Positions 8,820 to 17,810 of a stretch of 64,000 nt of DNA are shown here, piece after piece. The stretch lies in NCBI RefSeq assembly GCF_004006295.1, contig NZ_CP026095.1:641501-705500 (forward strand), read 5' to 3'. The position numbers were made by a program, and so were the translations under genes. Source of the DNA: Peribacillus asahii. GTDB taxonomy: Bacteria; Bacillota; Bacilli; Bacillales; DSM-1321. Positions within the stretch are counted from its first letter, which is position 1. Every line of letters begins with the position of its first letter. The notes beneath the pieces were generated by a model. That model had not been told where the DNA came from, did no database searches, and worked only from the letters and a program-made list of their open reading frames with translations.

Positions 8820-10010
8820 ATGGATAAGTTCTATAAGCATATTGAAACTGCAGTGATTCATGAGGGGTACGATCCGAAGCAATATATGGGGAGTCTGGCT
8901 GCGCCGATTTTTCAAACATCGACATTTGTTTTTGATCATGCTGAACAAGGAGAGCGACGGTTTTCTGGTGGGGAAGAGGGATATATCTATTCCAGGCTCG
9001 GCAACCCAACTGTGAAAATACTCGAAGATCGAATTGCTATGCTTGAGCGAGGCGAAGCAGGCCTTGCATTTGGCTCGGGAATGGCTGCTGTGTCTGCTGT
9101 GTTGCTTGCACTCACGAAAGCAAATGATCATATTATCTGCTCGCAAGGCTTGTATGGCTGTACATTTGGCCTTTTACATTTGATGGAGGAAAAATATAAT
9201 ATTACGCATAATTTCTCTGAAATGCGAACGGAGGAACAGATAGAGGCAGTCATTCGGCCGGAAACTGTCTGCATCTATGTGGAAACACCGATTAATCCGA
9301 CAATGAAAATGATAGATCTTGCGATGGTTGTTAAAGTGGCGAAGAAATATGGGATTGCCGTTGTCGTGGACAATACGTTCTCATCTCCTTACCTTCAGCA
9401 GCCGCTTGTCTTAGACTGTGATGTTGTTTTACACAGTGCGACAAAGTATATTTGCGGGCACGGTGATGTAGTTGCTGGGCTTGTTGTTGGCTCAAAGGAA
9501 TTCATTAACAAAGTAACGAGGACAACTCAAAAAGATATTGGTGGAATTATCTCGCCTTTCGATGCTTGGCTGCTGCTGCGAGGCCTAAAGACACTTCCCG
9601 TTAGAATGGACCGTCATTCGGAAAATGCGGCGAAGCTATTTAATAAATTGAAGCAACACCCAAGTGTAGCACAGGTTTTCTATCCGGGTGATCGAGAGCA
9701 TCCGGATTACGAGATTATGAAGAAGCAGATGAGGCAAGGTGGAGGGATTATTTCATTTGAAATCAAAGGAACAAAGAAGGATGCCCAAAAGCTATTAAAT
9801 GCTCTAAAGCTCATTAAGATTGCCGTCAGCCTTGGGGATGCTGAAACACTGATTCAGCACCCAGCTACGATGACACATTCCAGTGTGCCTTCCGAAAAGC
9901 GAGAGGCAATGGGAATTACTAATCAGCTTATTCGCCTTTCGGTCGGCTTGGAGAACTGGGAAGATCTTTGGGAAGACTTAAATCAAGCATTGGATAGCTT
10001 ACAGAATTAA
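8820..10010 (+). CDS. mgl: Methionine gamma-lyase (PLP-dependent Cys/Met metabolism family)
   Basis: The enzyme splits methionine into methanethiol, 2-oxobutyrate and ammonia using pyridoxal phosphate. The PLP lysine is K209 in HSATKYICGHGDVVAG. C114 in LYGCTFG corresponds to the cysteine typical of methionine gamma-lyases (C116 in the Pseudomonas putida enzyme, whose PLP lysine is K211, the same offset), which separates them from most cystathionine enzymes. The ATG at 8820 follows GAGGGGGAGCA; the frame is open 63 bases further upstream. The product is 396 residues, typical. It is a single gene closed by the terminator at 10028. No S-box riboswitch is visible upstream. Cystathionine gamma-lyase activity cannot be excluded. 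Confidence 0.88.
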   Translation: MDKFYKHIETAVIHEGYDPKQYMGSLAAPIFQTSTFVFDHAEQGERRFSGGEEGYIYSRLGNPTVKILEDRIAMLERGEAGLAFGSGMAAVSAVLLALTKANDHIICSQGLYGCTFGLLHLMEEKYNITHNFSEMRTEEQIEAVIRPETVCIYVETPINPTMKMIDLAMVVKVAKKYGIAVVVDNTFSSPYLQQPLVLDCDVVLHSATKYICGHGDVVAGLVVGSKEFINKVTRTTQKDIGGIISPFDAWLLLRGLKTLPVRMDRHSENAAKLFNKLKQHPSVAQVFYPGDREHPDYEIMKKQMRQGGGIISFEIKGTKKDAQKLLNALKLIKIAVSLGDAETLIQHPATMTHSSVPSEKREAMGITNQLIRLSVGLENWEDLWEDLNQALDSLQN

Positions 10011-10027
10011 GGGGAACCTAATCAAAA

Positions 10028-10066
10028 AAATCAGTACCTCATTATGGAGAGGTACTGATTTTTTAT
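10028..10066. terminator. Bidirectional terminator between mgl and aprX
   Basis: Arms of 12 bp (AATCAGTACCTC at 10029-10040, complement at 10049-10060) lie between A-rich and T-rich flanks. It serves the convergent genes. Confidence 0.9.
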
Positions 10067-10116
10067 TTAGGCTTTATTCTAGAGCGTATCGATTTGATAT
10101 AGTTATCAAATTTTCT

Positions 10117-11442
10117 TTAAATGGAGTTTTCGGCATTTATATAACCTGCGCCATAAAGATTGGAGTTGGTGTCTTTCCATTGAACGGTCCCTTTTTTTAA
10201 TCTCTCTTTGACCTCATTAGGAGTTAGATGTGGATAATATTCAAGCATTAAGGCAACAATCCCTGCACAAATAGGCGTGGCCATGGACGTACCGGAAAGG
10301 GAGAAATAGTTGGATTGGACGCGGCGTGAACTTTGTGATCTATCTAAATAGGAATTTGGGGCACGAAGGGAGATGATGTTGACTCCTGGAGCTAATAAAT
10401 CTGGCTTTGTTTCACCGTAAGGGGTTGGTCCTCTACTAGAAAAATCAGCAGCAACATCATCTTGCTGTGTATACTGCGTATTTCGATCATCAAGGGCACC
10501 TACCGTAATGACTTCATTGCTAATTCCTGGGCTTGCAATGGTTCTGTCCCTAGGACCGGAGTTACCTGCTGCTACACATACGACGATGCCGCTTTGCCAA
10601 GCCCTTTCCACTACCTGTACCATTGGGTCAGCATTTTCTTCTTTAAATCGCTGAGGAGGACTTCCTAAAGATAAGCTGATAACGTGGATTGGGTTGTTTG
10701 GATGATTACGGTTGTATTCTATACACCATTCAACCCCTTGCATGACCGTTTCAAGTGAACCTGCTCCTAAACGATCTAGTACTTTAATACCGATAATATT
10801 AGCTTTGGGAGCTGATCCTTTATACTTTCCGCCTGAAGCAGCTCCGTTTCCAGCAGCGGCACCAGCGCAATGCGTTCCATGCCCATTATCATCATAAGGA
10901 GCGGATCGTCGATTGATAAAGTCTACAAAATGAACGATTCTTCCCTCAAGGTCCGAATGTGGATAAACTCCTGTGTCGATAACAGCGATTGTGATTCCTT
11001 GTCCGGTTAATTGTTTATTATTGCGGACAACATGATCTGCTTGAACGGAAGGAATGGCATGATCAAGGAGTGCTTGTACTTGTCTATTTAAATGAACTTT
11101 TCGAATCGTCGAATGGCTTTTAAACAAATCTGCTAAAGCGGCAAGTGTGACGTCTACACTACAACAAGGTACAGAAGAAAATTGATTTTTGAATTGGCAG
11201 TGAGTATTTGTTGTTAAGGAGTGCTGTAACTGCTGTACACTTTGCTTTTGACATTCCATATCTTCAAATTCCACAATGACAGATAATTTCACAGTATGCA
11301 TAAATAAAGGTCCCAGCCGATTTTGTAGAAATTTGGGGGCTTGTTTAAAACGTTTATAAAGATTCAGAATCTCTATTTGAAGTGGCTTGTCCAGCTGATG
11401 AGCATAGGTTTGTATAAATTGAATCACTGAATAATCAAACAT
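10117..11442 (-). CDS. aprX: Subtilisin-like serine protease, AprX type
   Basis: This is a 441-residue S8 family peptidase with no signal peptide, matching the size and intracellular nature of B. subtilis AprX. The catalytic triad is visible as Asp in VIDTGVYPHSDLEG, His in DDNGHGTHCAG and Ser in SGTSMATPICAG; the oxyanion Asn lies in AAGNSGP. The first 130 residues are a non-catalytic N-terminal region. An SD (AGGAGTGA on the minus strand) precedes the ATG at 11442. It is a monocistronic gene. Substrates are not known from sequence. Confidence 0.9.
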   Translation of the reverse strand: MFDYSVIQFIQTYAHQLDKPLQIEILNLYKRFKQAPKFLQNRLGPLFMHTVKLSVIVEFEDMECQKQSVQQLQHSLTTNTHCQFKNQFSSVPCCSVDVTLAALADLFKSHSTIRKVHLNRQVQALLDHAIPSVQADHVVRNNKQLTGQGITIAVIDTGVYPHSDLEGRIVHFVDFINRRSAPYDDNGHGTHCAGAAAGNGAASGGKYKGSAPKANIIGIKVLDRLGAGSLETVMQGVEWCIEYNRNHPNNPIHVISLSLGSPPQRFKEENADPMVQVVERAWQSGIVVCVAAGNSGPRDRTIASPGISNEVITVGALDDRNTQYTQQDDVAADFSSRGPTPYGETKPDLLAPGVNIISLRAPNSYLDRSQSSRRVQSNYFSLSGTSMATPICAGIVALMLEYYPHLTPNEVKERLKKGTVQWKDTNSNLYGAGYINAENSI

Positions 11443-11590
11443 TCTATCACTCCTGTTAAAAATAGATTCATCATTAGATTATGGTTGGAATCGATTTTTG
11501 GTAACGGTATTTATAACGTAAAAAACAATTATACGCTCTATATTCCTAGCAATAGTTTAATCAAGTCCAGTAAGGCCTACAGTGTTTAAT

Positions 11591-11683
11591 CAACGTGTAT
11601 CTAAGGCTGGAGCACTTGTAAATAATCCCACTGTATTACTAATAGATGAGCCATTTGCTGCTTTGGATACAAAAACAAGATGA
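11591..11683 (+). pseudogene. Decayed ABC-transporter ATPase fragment (Walker B region)
   Basis: The frame from 11591 reads [20 protein letters not shown] followed by [10 protein letters not shown] and a stop. This is the stretch from the signature helix through Walker B and the D-loop of nitrate/sulfonate/taurine-type ABC ATPases (usual form QRVSIARALVNNP..LLLDEPFGALD). No start codon, Walker A or SD is present. The bases before it no longer spell LSGG. The 380-bp gap between aprX and the ger operon otherwise contains no gene. Confidence 0.8.
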
Positions 11684-11824
11684 ATTTGAAACTCTCTATT
11701 TTTAATCTAATCAATGCCAGGGAGAGGTCGTACATAACATTATTTATTTCGGTAAAAATAGTAGTTATTAGAAGAATTTGTTTCTTAATTGGTTTTTCTG
11801 TTGCGTTTTCTGGAGGTATGTAAA

Positions 11825-13393
11825 ATGTTAAGGCATGTATTCAATAAGCGATTGAAATATCAAAAACAAAATGTTGAAGATAAGCAAAGTGATATACCTA
11901 GTACTATTTATACAGATATCCATGCTAATCTTGACAATATAAAAAGGATATTGAATGCACCATCTGATTTTATCCAAAGAATTTTTACAATAGGCGATAG
12001 TGAAAAAAAGTGCGCGATCGTTTGTATAGATGGACTAGTAGATAAGGATCTGATAAATGACCAATTGATTAAAAATATTCAATTGGGTATGCAGACTGCC
12101 AAAAAGGAAGTGCCGGCTTCTAGCGATGAAATAATGAAGAAATTGAAGAATGAGGTTTTATCCACTTATGAACTTAAAATAGCAGATATATTGGATGACG
12201 TGTTACTTGCTATTTTGTCTGGTGATACAGCTTTATTTATCAATGGAACAGATAAAGTATTACTAGTTGGAAGCAAGGGATGGGATAGTCGCGGAATTGA
12301 CGAACCTCAAACGGAATCATTGGTAAGGGGTCCGAGGGAAGGGTTTACTGAGAATATTCGTACGAATACAATGCTTGTTCGTAGACAGGTAAGGGATCCT
12401 AATCTACGGCTTGAATCAAGTAAGGTGGGACGGCGATCCAAAAGAGACCTTGTTGTTTGTTATGTTGAAGGAATTGTTCATCCAGATATAGTAGCAGAGG
12501 TTAACAGAAGATTGAAGACAATAGATATTGATGAGGTTGCAGAAAGCGGGACCATCGAACAATGGATTGAGGATAGTTCCTTGTCACCCTTTCCACAGGT
12601 GCTGCATACTGAAAGGCCGGATAAGGTAACAAGCGCAATCTTACAAGGAAAAGTTGCTATTCTTTTAGATGGTACACCTTTTGCATTAATTGCACCGACT
12701 ACATTTGTTTCCCTCTTTCAATCGCAGGAAGACTATTATGAGCGTTGGCTTATTGGATCGTTGCTTCGAATGCTGAGATATGTAGCGGCTTTTTTTGCTG
12801 TGTTTTTACCGGCTCTTTATATTGCGCTTGTATCATTTCATCAAGGAATGATTCCTTCGAAGTTAGCTTTTTCGATTGCCGGGGCGAGAGAGGGAGTGCC
12901 CTTTCCAGCAATCATTGAAGCGCTGATGATGGAGGCTACATTAGAGCTACTCCGTGAGGCGGGGATTCGATTACCCAAACCGATTGGGCAAACGATTGGC
13001 ATTGTCGGTGGGTTAGTCATCGGAGAGGCAGCTGTACAAGCTGGATTAGTGAGTCCGGTTATGATTGTGGCTGTAGCAGTTACAGCTATTTCCTCCTTTG
13101 CCATTCCTTCATATGGTGCAGGGATTGCCTTTCGAATTTTACGGTTTGGTACGATGCTTGCAGCTGGAATTTTTGGGTTATACGGAATTATTCTCACTTA
13201 CATTATGATTAACATTCATATTGCCAGGCTAAAAAGCTTTGGGATTCCTTATTCCACGCCATTTGCACCAGCATTTTATAGAGATTGGAAGGACGTGGCT
13301 ATTCGTGCCCCAATAACTGCGATATCCAAAAGGCCGCAATATATGCAGACGCTTGATGACACAAGAATAGGTAAAGGAGATGAGAGTTCATGA
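11825..13393 (+). CDS. Spore germinant receptor subunit A (GerA family)
   Basis: The product is about 522 residues. A soluble N-terminal domain of about 300 residues is followed by about five membrane segments and a basic C-terminal tail (YRDWKD...RPQYMQTLDD), as in GerAA, GerBA and GerKA. These form an inner-membrane complex with B and C subunits that senses nutrient germinants. The ATG at 11825 is chosen because GGAGG at 11812-11816 lies 8 bases upstream; the frame extends further but lacks a better start. The stop overlaps the next start by ATGA, so the genes are translationally coupled. Paralogue identity and germinant cannot be read from sequence. Confidence 0.9.
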   Translation: MLRHVFNKRLKYQKQNVEDKQSDIPSTIYTDIHANLDNIKRILNAPSDFIQRIFTIGDSEKKCAIVCIDGLVDKDLINDQLIKNIQLGMQTAKKEVPASSDEIMKKLKNEVLSTYELKIADILDDVLLAILSGDTALFINGTDKVLLVGSKGWDSRGIDEPQTESLVRGPREGFTENIRTNTMLVRRQVRDPNLRLESSKVGRRSKRDLVVCYVEGIVHPDIVAEVNRRLKTIDIDEVAESGTIEQWIEDSSLSPFPQVLHTERPDKVTSAILQGKVAILLDGTPFALIAPTTFVSLFQSQEDYYERWLIGSLLRMLRYVAAFFAVFLPALYIALVSFHQGMIPSKLAFSIAGAREGVPFPAIIEALMMEATLELLREAGIRLPKPIGQTIGIVGGLVIGEAAVQAGLVSPVMIVAVAVTAISSFAIPSYGAGIAFRILRFGTMLAAGIFGLYGIILTYIMINIHIARLKSFGIPYSTPFAPAFYRDWKDVAIRAPITAISKRPQYMQTLDDTRIGKGDESS

Positions 13394-14496
13394 ATTCCTT
13401 TGAATATGGTGACAGCGAGGTAGGTAGAAAAGAAGTTCTAGTAGGTGTTGCCAATATGGTCATTGGATTTGGGGTTCTTACTCTCCCACGTACAGTCGCA
13501 AATGCTACGCATTCAATAGATGGGTGGATTTCAATTAGCCTTGGCGGATTGATTGTTATTTTTTTTGCAGGGGTATTAGCTAAGTTGATAAGCCGATTTC
13601 CTAAAAAGAATCTTCATGAATTCACAAGTTTAATCATTAATAAGCCGATAGCAACCATTTTAACGTTTTTATTTGCTTCATACATGATGCTTTTTGTTTG
13701 TTATGAGATGAGGATTGTTGCAGAAATATCAAAATTATATTTGTTTGATCGGACACCTACAGAAGTTATCTGTTTTGTATTTTTCTTGGTTACTATTTAT
13801 GCCGTTTCTGGACCAAGTACAGTCATACTTCGTCTTAACCTCTTGTTTATACCTATCATATTATTTATTATTTTGCTTTTAATTGTAATGAATATAGGCT
13901 TTTTTGAATTTAAAACCACAAAGCCCTTCTTTCACACTGGTTGGAGTGAAATTCTACGAGGTTCAAAAGAAACGATATTTTCCTTTTTAGGTTTTGAAAT
14001 TTTATTATTTTACAACGCTTTTATAAATGAAACTAAGAATACGATTAAATTCACTATAATGGGCATGGCCATTCCATTACTTTTATATTTACTCGTATTT
14101 GTGTTTGTAGTTGGAGTTTTTGGTGTCGAGGTTGCGGAAAACACACTTTATCCAACAGCAGAGCTAGCTAAACGTGTGGAAATACCAGGAGGATTCTTTG
14201 AGAGATTTGAATCAGTCTTTTTCACAATTTGGGTTGTTACGCTCTTTAGTACGGCCTCGATGTCCTTTGATGTAACTTTATTAGCCTTTGCTTCTATTTT
14301 TAAAAAGATAAAACGAATGACGTTTATTTTTTTCCTTTCTCCACTTATTTATATTATTGCTATGTCACCACAGAATTTTGTTGAGACTTCTATATTTGGA
14401 GAATGGATTAGCTACCTGGGGATTGGGTTTAGCATGTTCATGCCGTTGCTTCTACTTGTGATCGCCATGATGCGTGGGGTAAAGGGGAATGGATAA
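13390..14496 (+). CDS. Spore germinant receptor subunit B (GerB-type permease)
   Basis: The 368-residue protein has about ten hydrophobic segments and belongs to the amino-acid/polyamine transporter-like endospore germination permeases (GerAB/GerKB). The opening GRKEVLVGVANMVIGFGVLTLPR is typical. Its start overlaps the stop of subunit A and its end overlaps the start of subunit C by 8 bases, giving tight coupling in an A-B-C order. In homologues this subunit binds the germinant. Confidence 0.92.
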   Translation: MNSFEYGDSEVGRKEVLVGVANMVIGFGVLTLPRTVANATHSIDGWISISLGGLIVIFFAGVLAKLISRFPKKNLHEFTSLIINKPIATILTFLFASYMMLFVCYEMRIVAEISKLYLFDRTPTEVICFVFFLVTIYAVSGPSTVILRLNLLFIPIILFIILLLIVMNIGFFEFKTTKPFFHTGWSEILRGSKETIFSFLGFEILLFYNAFINETKNTIKFTIMGMAIPLLLYLLVFVFVVGVFGVEVAENTLYPTAELAKRVEIPGGFFERFESVFFTIWVVTLFSTASMSFDVTLLAFASIFKKIKRMTFIFFLSPLIYIIAMSPQNFVETSIFGEWISYLGIGFSMFMPLLLLVIAMMRGVKGNG

Positions 14497-15703
14497 GGTA
14501 TATAGAAGTATCTCGATTTTTTGTCTACTCTTTTTGGTGACGGGGTGTTGGGATCAAAATGAAATCGAAGAAAGAGGGTTTGTGATTGGTACAGCCATTG
14601 ATATGGTTAAAGGGAAAACGGATGATTCTGTCGGGGAGATGTCTGAGGAAGAGCGGAAGGAAAAGTATAAGTTAACCTATCAATTTGTTGTGCCGGGAAA
14701 TTTTATTGGAGGTGGTAGCGGAGGCGGTCAATCGGGCGGAGGGGCATCAGAAGGAAAACCATTCTTAAATCTTACAGCAGAAGGAACATCCATTCATCAA
14801 ATTACTAGAAAGATGGCTGCTGAGACCAGTCGTAAACCATATCTGGAACATATTAATTTAATTGTTCTGTCAGAGGAACTTGCAAGAAAAGGGTATCTTA
14901 AGGATGCTATGGATTTTTTTGTGCGTGACCATGAAATGAGGAGAGTAGCAAAAGTGATGGTGGCCGAGGGGGAAGCGAGAAAGGTTTTGGAAATTAATCC
15001 GCAACATGAAAAAATGCCGGTTTTGTTTATTGATTCACTAAGTGAAAATATAGTAAAACATGGTACTTCTCTACCACCTATAAATATTGGTGATGTTCAT
15101 AGTTACTTATTAAAGGGAAATAGTTTTGTTATACCGAGAATTGTTATTAAGGACAATAAAGGAATCATTTTGGGAGCCGCTATGTTTAACTCTCAAAATC
15201 AAGAAATGATTGGCACTCTTAATGAAAGTGAAACACTAGGGCTTAATTTTATTACAGAAAAGGTTGAGAGTGCCGTACTTGAATTTTTGATGAATGGCCA
15301 ACTTGTTGCTTTTGAAATTAAAGGTGCTAAAAGTAAAATCGAGGCTGATGTTTCTGACAAAGATCAAATTAAATTTACAGTGAAAATTAATGTGGACGGC
15401 AATGTGGGGGAAGTGTACGGAGACGTAGCTTTAAAAAATCGATCGGTATTATCTGAAATCGAAGAAAAAACCGCTAAGGAAATAGAACGTATCATTAATG
15501 GTGCTATTGATAAAGTACAAAAAAAGTACAAGGCTGATGTCTTTGAATTAGGAGCTTATTTAAAGCAAGAACATTATAAGACATGGAAACAAGTAAATAA
15601 AGAATGGGATAAGGGAGAGAATTATTTTTCAAAAAGTGTGGTTGACGTTCAAGTAAGGGTTGACGTAAGGCAAATTGGAGCGTCCATTAAAATGGTGAAA
15701 TAG
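14489..15703 (+). CDS. Spore germinant receptor lipoprotein subunit C (Ger(x)C)
   Basis: The 404-residue lipoprotein has a lipobox VTGC near residue 22, followed by WDQNEIEERGFVIGTAID, the standard Ger(x)C opening. A glycine-rich insert (about residues 70-85, GGGSGGGQSGGG) is unusual in length for the family. The C-terminal third is the conserved GerC domain. It is the third gene of the overlapping ger operon and is expected on the outer face of the spore inner membrane. Confidence 0.92.
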   Translation: MDKVYRSISIFCLLFLVTGCWDQNEIEERGFVIGTAIDMVKGKTDDSVGEMSEEERKEKYKLTYQFVVPGNFIGGGSGGGQSGGGASEGKPFLNLTAEGTSIHQITRKMAAETSRKPYLEHINLIVLSEELARKGYLKDAMDFFVRDHEMRRVAKVMVAEGEARKVLEINPQHEKMPVLFIDSLSENIVKHGTSLPPINIGDVHSYLLKGNSFVIPRIVIKDNKGIILGAAMFNSQNQEMIGTLNESETLGLNFITEKVESAVLEFLMNGQLVAFEIKGAKSKIEADVSDKDQIKFTVKINVDGNVGEVYGDVALKNRSVLSEIEEKTAKEIERIINGAIDKVQKKYKADVFELGAYLKQEHYKTWKQVNKEWDKGENYFSKSVVDVQVRVDVRQIGASIKMVK

Positions 15704-15720
15704 AGAGGAGTTGAACAATT

Positions 15721-15864
15721 ATGTTGCACTGGATAGAGGAGCGAGTTCCCACTTTTATACTCGCTATATTATCTTCGCTCATTCCATGGGGGATATATAA
15801 ATTGAACCAGGCCTTTCATCAATACGCTGACCCGCCATGGAAAAAAGATGATGAGTCACAGTGA
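15721..15864 (+). CDS. Small ger-operon membrane protein (D-subunit candidate)
   Basis: This 47-residue protein has one central hydrophobic segment (about residues 11-25) and a charged C-terminus with DPPWKKDD. GAGAGGAG at 15703-15710 lies 10 bases before the ATG, and the gene starts 17 bases after gerC, so it belongs to the operon. Small hydrophobic D proteins accompany some Bacillus germinant receptors and modulate them; those usually have two membrane segments and about 60-75 residues, so this one is short. Its last codons (SQ-stop) are supplied by DnaA-box element C, which may have trimmed or created this 3' end. Confidence 0.65.
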   Translation: MLHWIEERVPTFILAILSSLIPWGIYKLNQAFHQYADPPWKKDDESQ

Positions 15865-15906
15865 CAAAATGAACTGTGTATAATTTGTGTATAATTTTGT
15901 GGATAA
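15855..15906 (+). repeat. Phased DnaA-box element, copy C
   Basis: GTCACAGTGAC (15855-15865), 9-bp linker, TGTGTATAA (15875-15883), 2 bp, TGTGTATAA (15886-15894), 3 bp, TGTGGATAA (15898-15906). As in copy A, the palindrome contains the stop codon of the preceding gene. Confidence 0.85.
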
Positions 15907-15928
15907 GTTATTGTTGAAATGAAAAGAA

Positions 15929-15964
15929 GTTAGAGCGGGTACCTTGAGAGGTGCTTGCTCCAAC
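15929..15964 (-). terminator. Weak terminator candidate after the 5'-nucleotidase gene
   Basis: GTTAGAGC and GCTCCAAC pair with one mismatch, with an inner ACCT/AGGT stem. On the minus strand it is followed by TTCTTTTC. It lies about 40 bases beyond the stop of the minus-strand gene. Confidence 0.4.
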
Positions 15965-16006
15965 TTATAGGTTCTTTGGGAATCAGTGCTGATTTATAAA
16001 TCATTT

Positions 16007-17566
16007 TTAGTGTTTGGCTACTTCAGCAGGGTACCTCTGTTGTAAATAACTCGCAAGTGCATCTACAGCTAATGGGCCATCTTCGACTAGTTTTCCTTTT
16101 GTAAAGGCGGTGAAGCCATCTCCACCTGAAGCGAGATAATTGCTAATGGCAATCGTATATGCCCTTTTGGATTGAATTTCCTTACCATGAATGTCTTTTA
16201 ATGTGATAATACGGCTGCCGACAGGGGCAGTATTATTCCAAGTATAAGTTAATCCTACAGCTTGCAATCTATTCTCCTCATCTTTAGTCCACTGTTGTTC
16301 TAAAGCTGTTTTTATTTGTTCTCCAGTTAAGGTAATCTTCACGAAGCGATGATGAAAAGGTAAGGTAGTATAAAGGTCTTCTTTCGTAATGATTCCTTCG
16401 TTTAAGCTTGCTCGAATTCCGCCGTGGTGATAAAAAGCAATATCGGTCCCCAATATGTTACGCCCAGATTCTGCGATTATTTTGGCCAAAGGAGATTCAC
16501 CGTTGCCGTTTTGTTTCCTCGTTATTTCTTTTGGTGCTTTACCTATTATTTTATTCATATAAGGGGCTATACGTTTTTTATATTTTTTTAAAAGTGTGAG
16601 TGTTTCTTGATCAGGTTTGATTTTATGATGAACAGTGGGGATAATCGTTGCTTCTTTGTGAATAATCTCTTTTGTGTGACGGTTAATGGTGAGTTTTACT
16701 TCTGAAAAAGCTTTTCCATAAGAGTAAGCTTGAACGATTAGTTTATTGTCTACGATCGTATTTGCGTATGCATGATTATGACCGCCGAATATTACATCGA
16801 CTTCATCATCCATTTGTGGAGCCATCTTGGCTAAATCTTCATGAGGATTTCCTCCTGTCTTATCCGATTTAGCTGAGATATGGGCGAGCACTACAATGGA
16901 GGTTATTCCTTTTTTCTTTAATACTTCTGCTGTTTGATTGATAGCTTGAACCTCATCAATCACTTCGATTTCTTCTTTGTATTCCGGGAGTAGAAACTTC
17001 GTCGTTTCGGTTGTCACTACACCGATAAAACCAATATTTATCCCATTGATTTGTTTGATTATATATGGAGGAAACAATAGATTCCCCGTTTTTTTATTGA
17101 TTATATTAGCGGAACAATAAGAGGTAGTTGAACCTGAGAAAGCGCCTGCCTCTCCATTAATCAACCGCTGCATTTCATGAACCCCTTCATCAAATTCATG
17201 ATTTCCAGGTGTTCCGACATCAATGTTTAGAAGGTTTAGATATTCAATCGTTGGTTCATTTTGGTGTAAAGAGGATATAGGAGGGCTTCCGCCGACCATA
17301 TCACCGGAATGAACAAGGAGGGTATGTTCGTTTTCTTGTTTGTACTTTTTTAAATAGGCAGCTAAATATTCAGCGCCTCCTACTTTATTTCCTGATAGAT
17401 CTTGGTATTTATCCAGTTGGCCATGAAAATCATTCAATCCTAATAATTGAATGTGTGTATAGTCAGCGGCTATAGACGGATGGAGTGAAGCTATTGAACC
17501 ATCGGTCGTTCCTAAAATGAAGAATAACAGCAAGAACCCAAATGATACTCTATGAAGTATTGACAA
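16007..17566 (-). CDS. Secreted 5'-nucleotidase / metallophosphoesterase
   Basis: The 519-residue protein has an N-terminal signal peptide. The metallophosphatase domain shows DFHG, HSGDMVGG, GNHEFDEG, and GGHNHAY metal-binding motifs, and the C-terminal 5'-nucleotidase domain shows YHHGGIRASL and NYLASGGDGF. It probably releases phosphate from extracellular nucleotides (UshA/YfkN-like families). No LPXTG or other wall anchor is visible at the C-terminus, so it is likely free or loosely bound. The TTG at 17566 follows GAGGAGGG with 8 bases of spacing. It is a single gene. Confidence 0.9.
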   Translation of the reverse strand: MSILHRVSFGFLLLFFILGTTDGSIASLHPSIAADYTHIQLLGLNDFHGQLDKYQDLSGNKVGGAEYLAAYLKKYKQENEHTLLVHSGDMVGGSPPISSLHQNEPTIEYLNLLNIDVGTPGNHEFDEGVHEMQRLINGEAGAFSGSTTSYCSANIINKKTGNLLFPPYIIKQINGINIGFIGVVTTETTKFLLPEYKEEIEVIDEVQAINQTAEVLKKKGITSIVVLAHISAKSDKTGGNPHEDLAKMAPQMDDEVDVIFGGHNHAYANTIVDNKLIVQAYSYGKAFSEVKLTINRHTKEIIHKEATIIPTVHHKIKPDQETLTLLKKYKKRIAPYMNKIIGKAPKEITRKQNGNGESPLAKIIAESGRNILGTDIAFYHHGGIRASLNEGIITKEDLYTTLPFHHRFVKITLTGEQIKTALEQQWTKDEENRLQAVGLTYTWNNTAPVGSRIITLKDIHGKEIQSKRAYTIAISNYLASGGDGFTAFTKGKLVEDGPLAVDALASYLQQRYPAEVAKH

Positions 17567-17757
17567 GCTGTATGCCCTCCTCTAGGTTGTTATGTTCAGT
17601 ATAAGGGGGGAGATTTAAGAGAGTGTAAAGGGGGAGTTAATTTTTGTTAAATATTGGTTTGTTTGTGTAGCCAATTTAAATCTTTTTTTTCGCAATGACT
17701 AACGACGAATATCATGGTAAAATCTTCATAAAATTTATAGGTGTTTAATTGGAAGGT

Positions 17758-17786
17758 GCCAAAAGTATCATATATAGTCTTTTGGC
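17758..17786 (+). other. Leader hairpin before the RCC1-repeat gene
   Basis: GCCAAAAG and CTTTTGGC form 8-bp arms around a 13-base loop, immediately upstream of the SD. No T-run follows, so it is more likely an mRNA-stability or translation element than a terminator. Confidence 0.35.
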
Positions 17787-17810
17787 TCTACTTATAAGGA
17801 GGGATTGTAT

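Noticed and set aside
10227..10966. TGTGGATAA DnaA-box matches at 10227 and 10958
   Set aside because: Single 9-mers inside the aprX coding region with no phased neighbours or palindrome; expected by chance and codon use.
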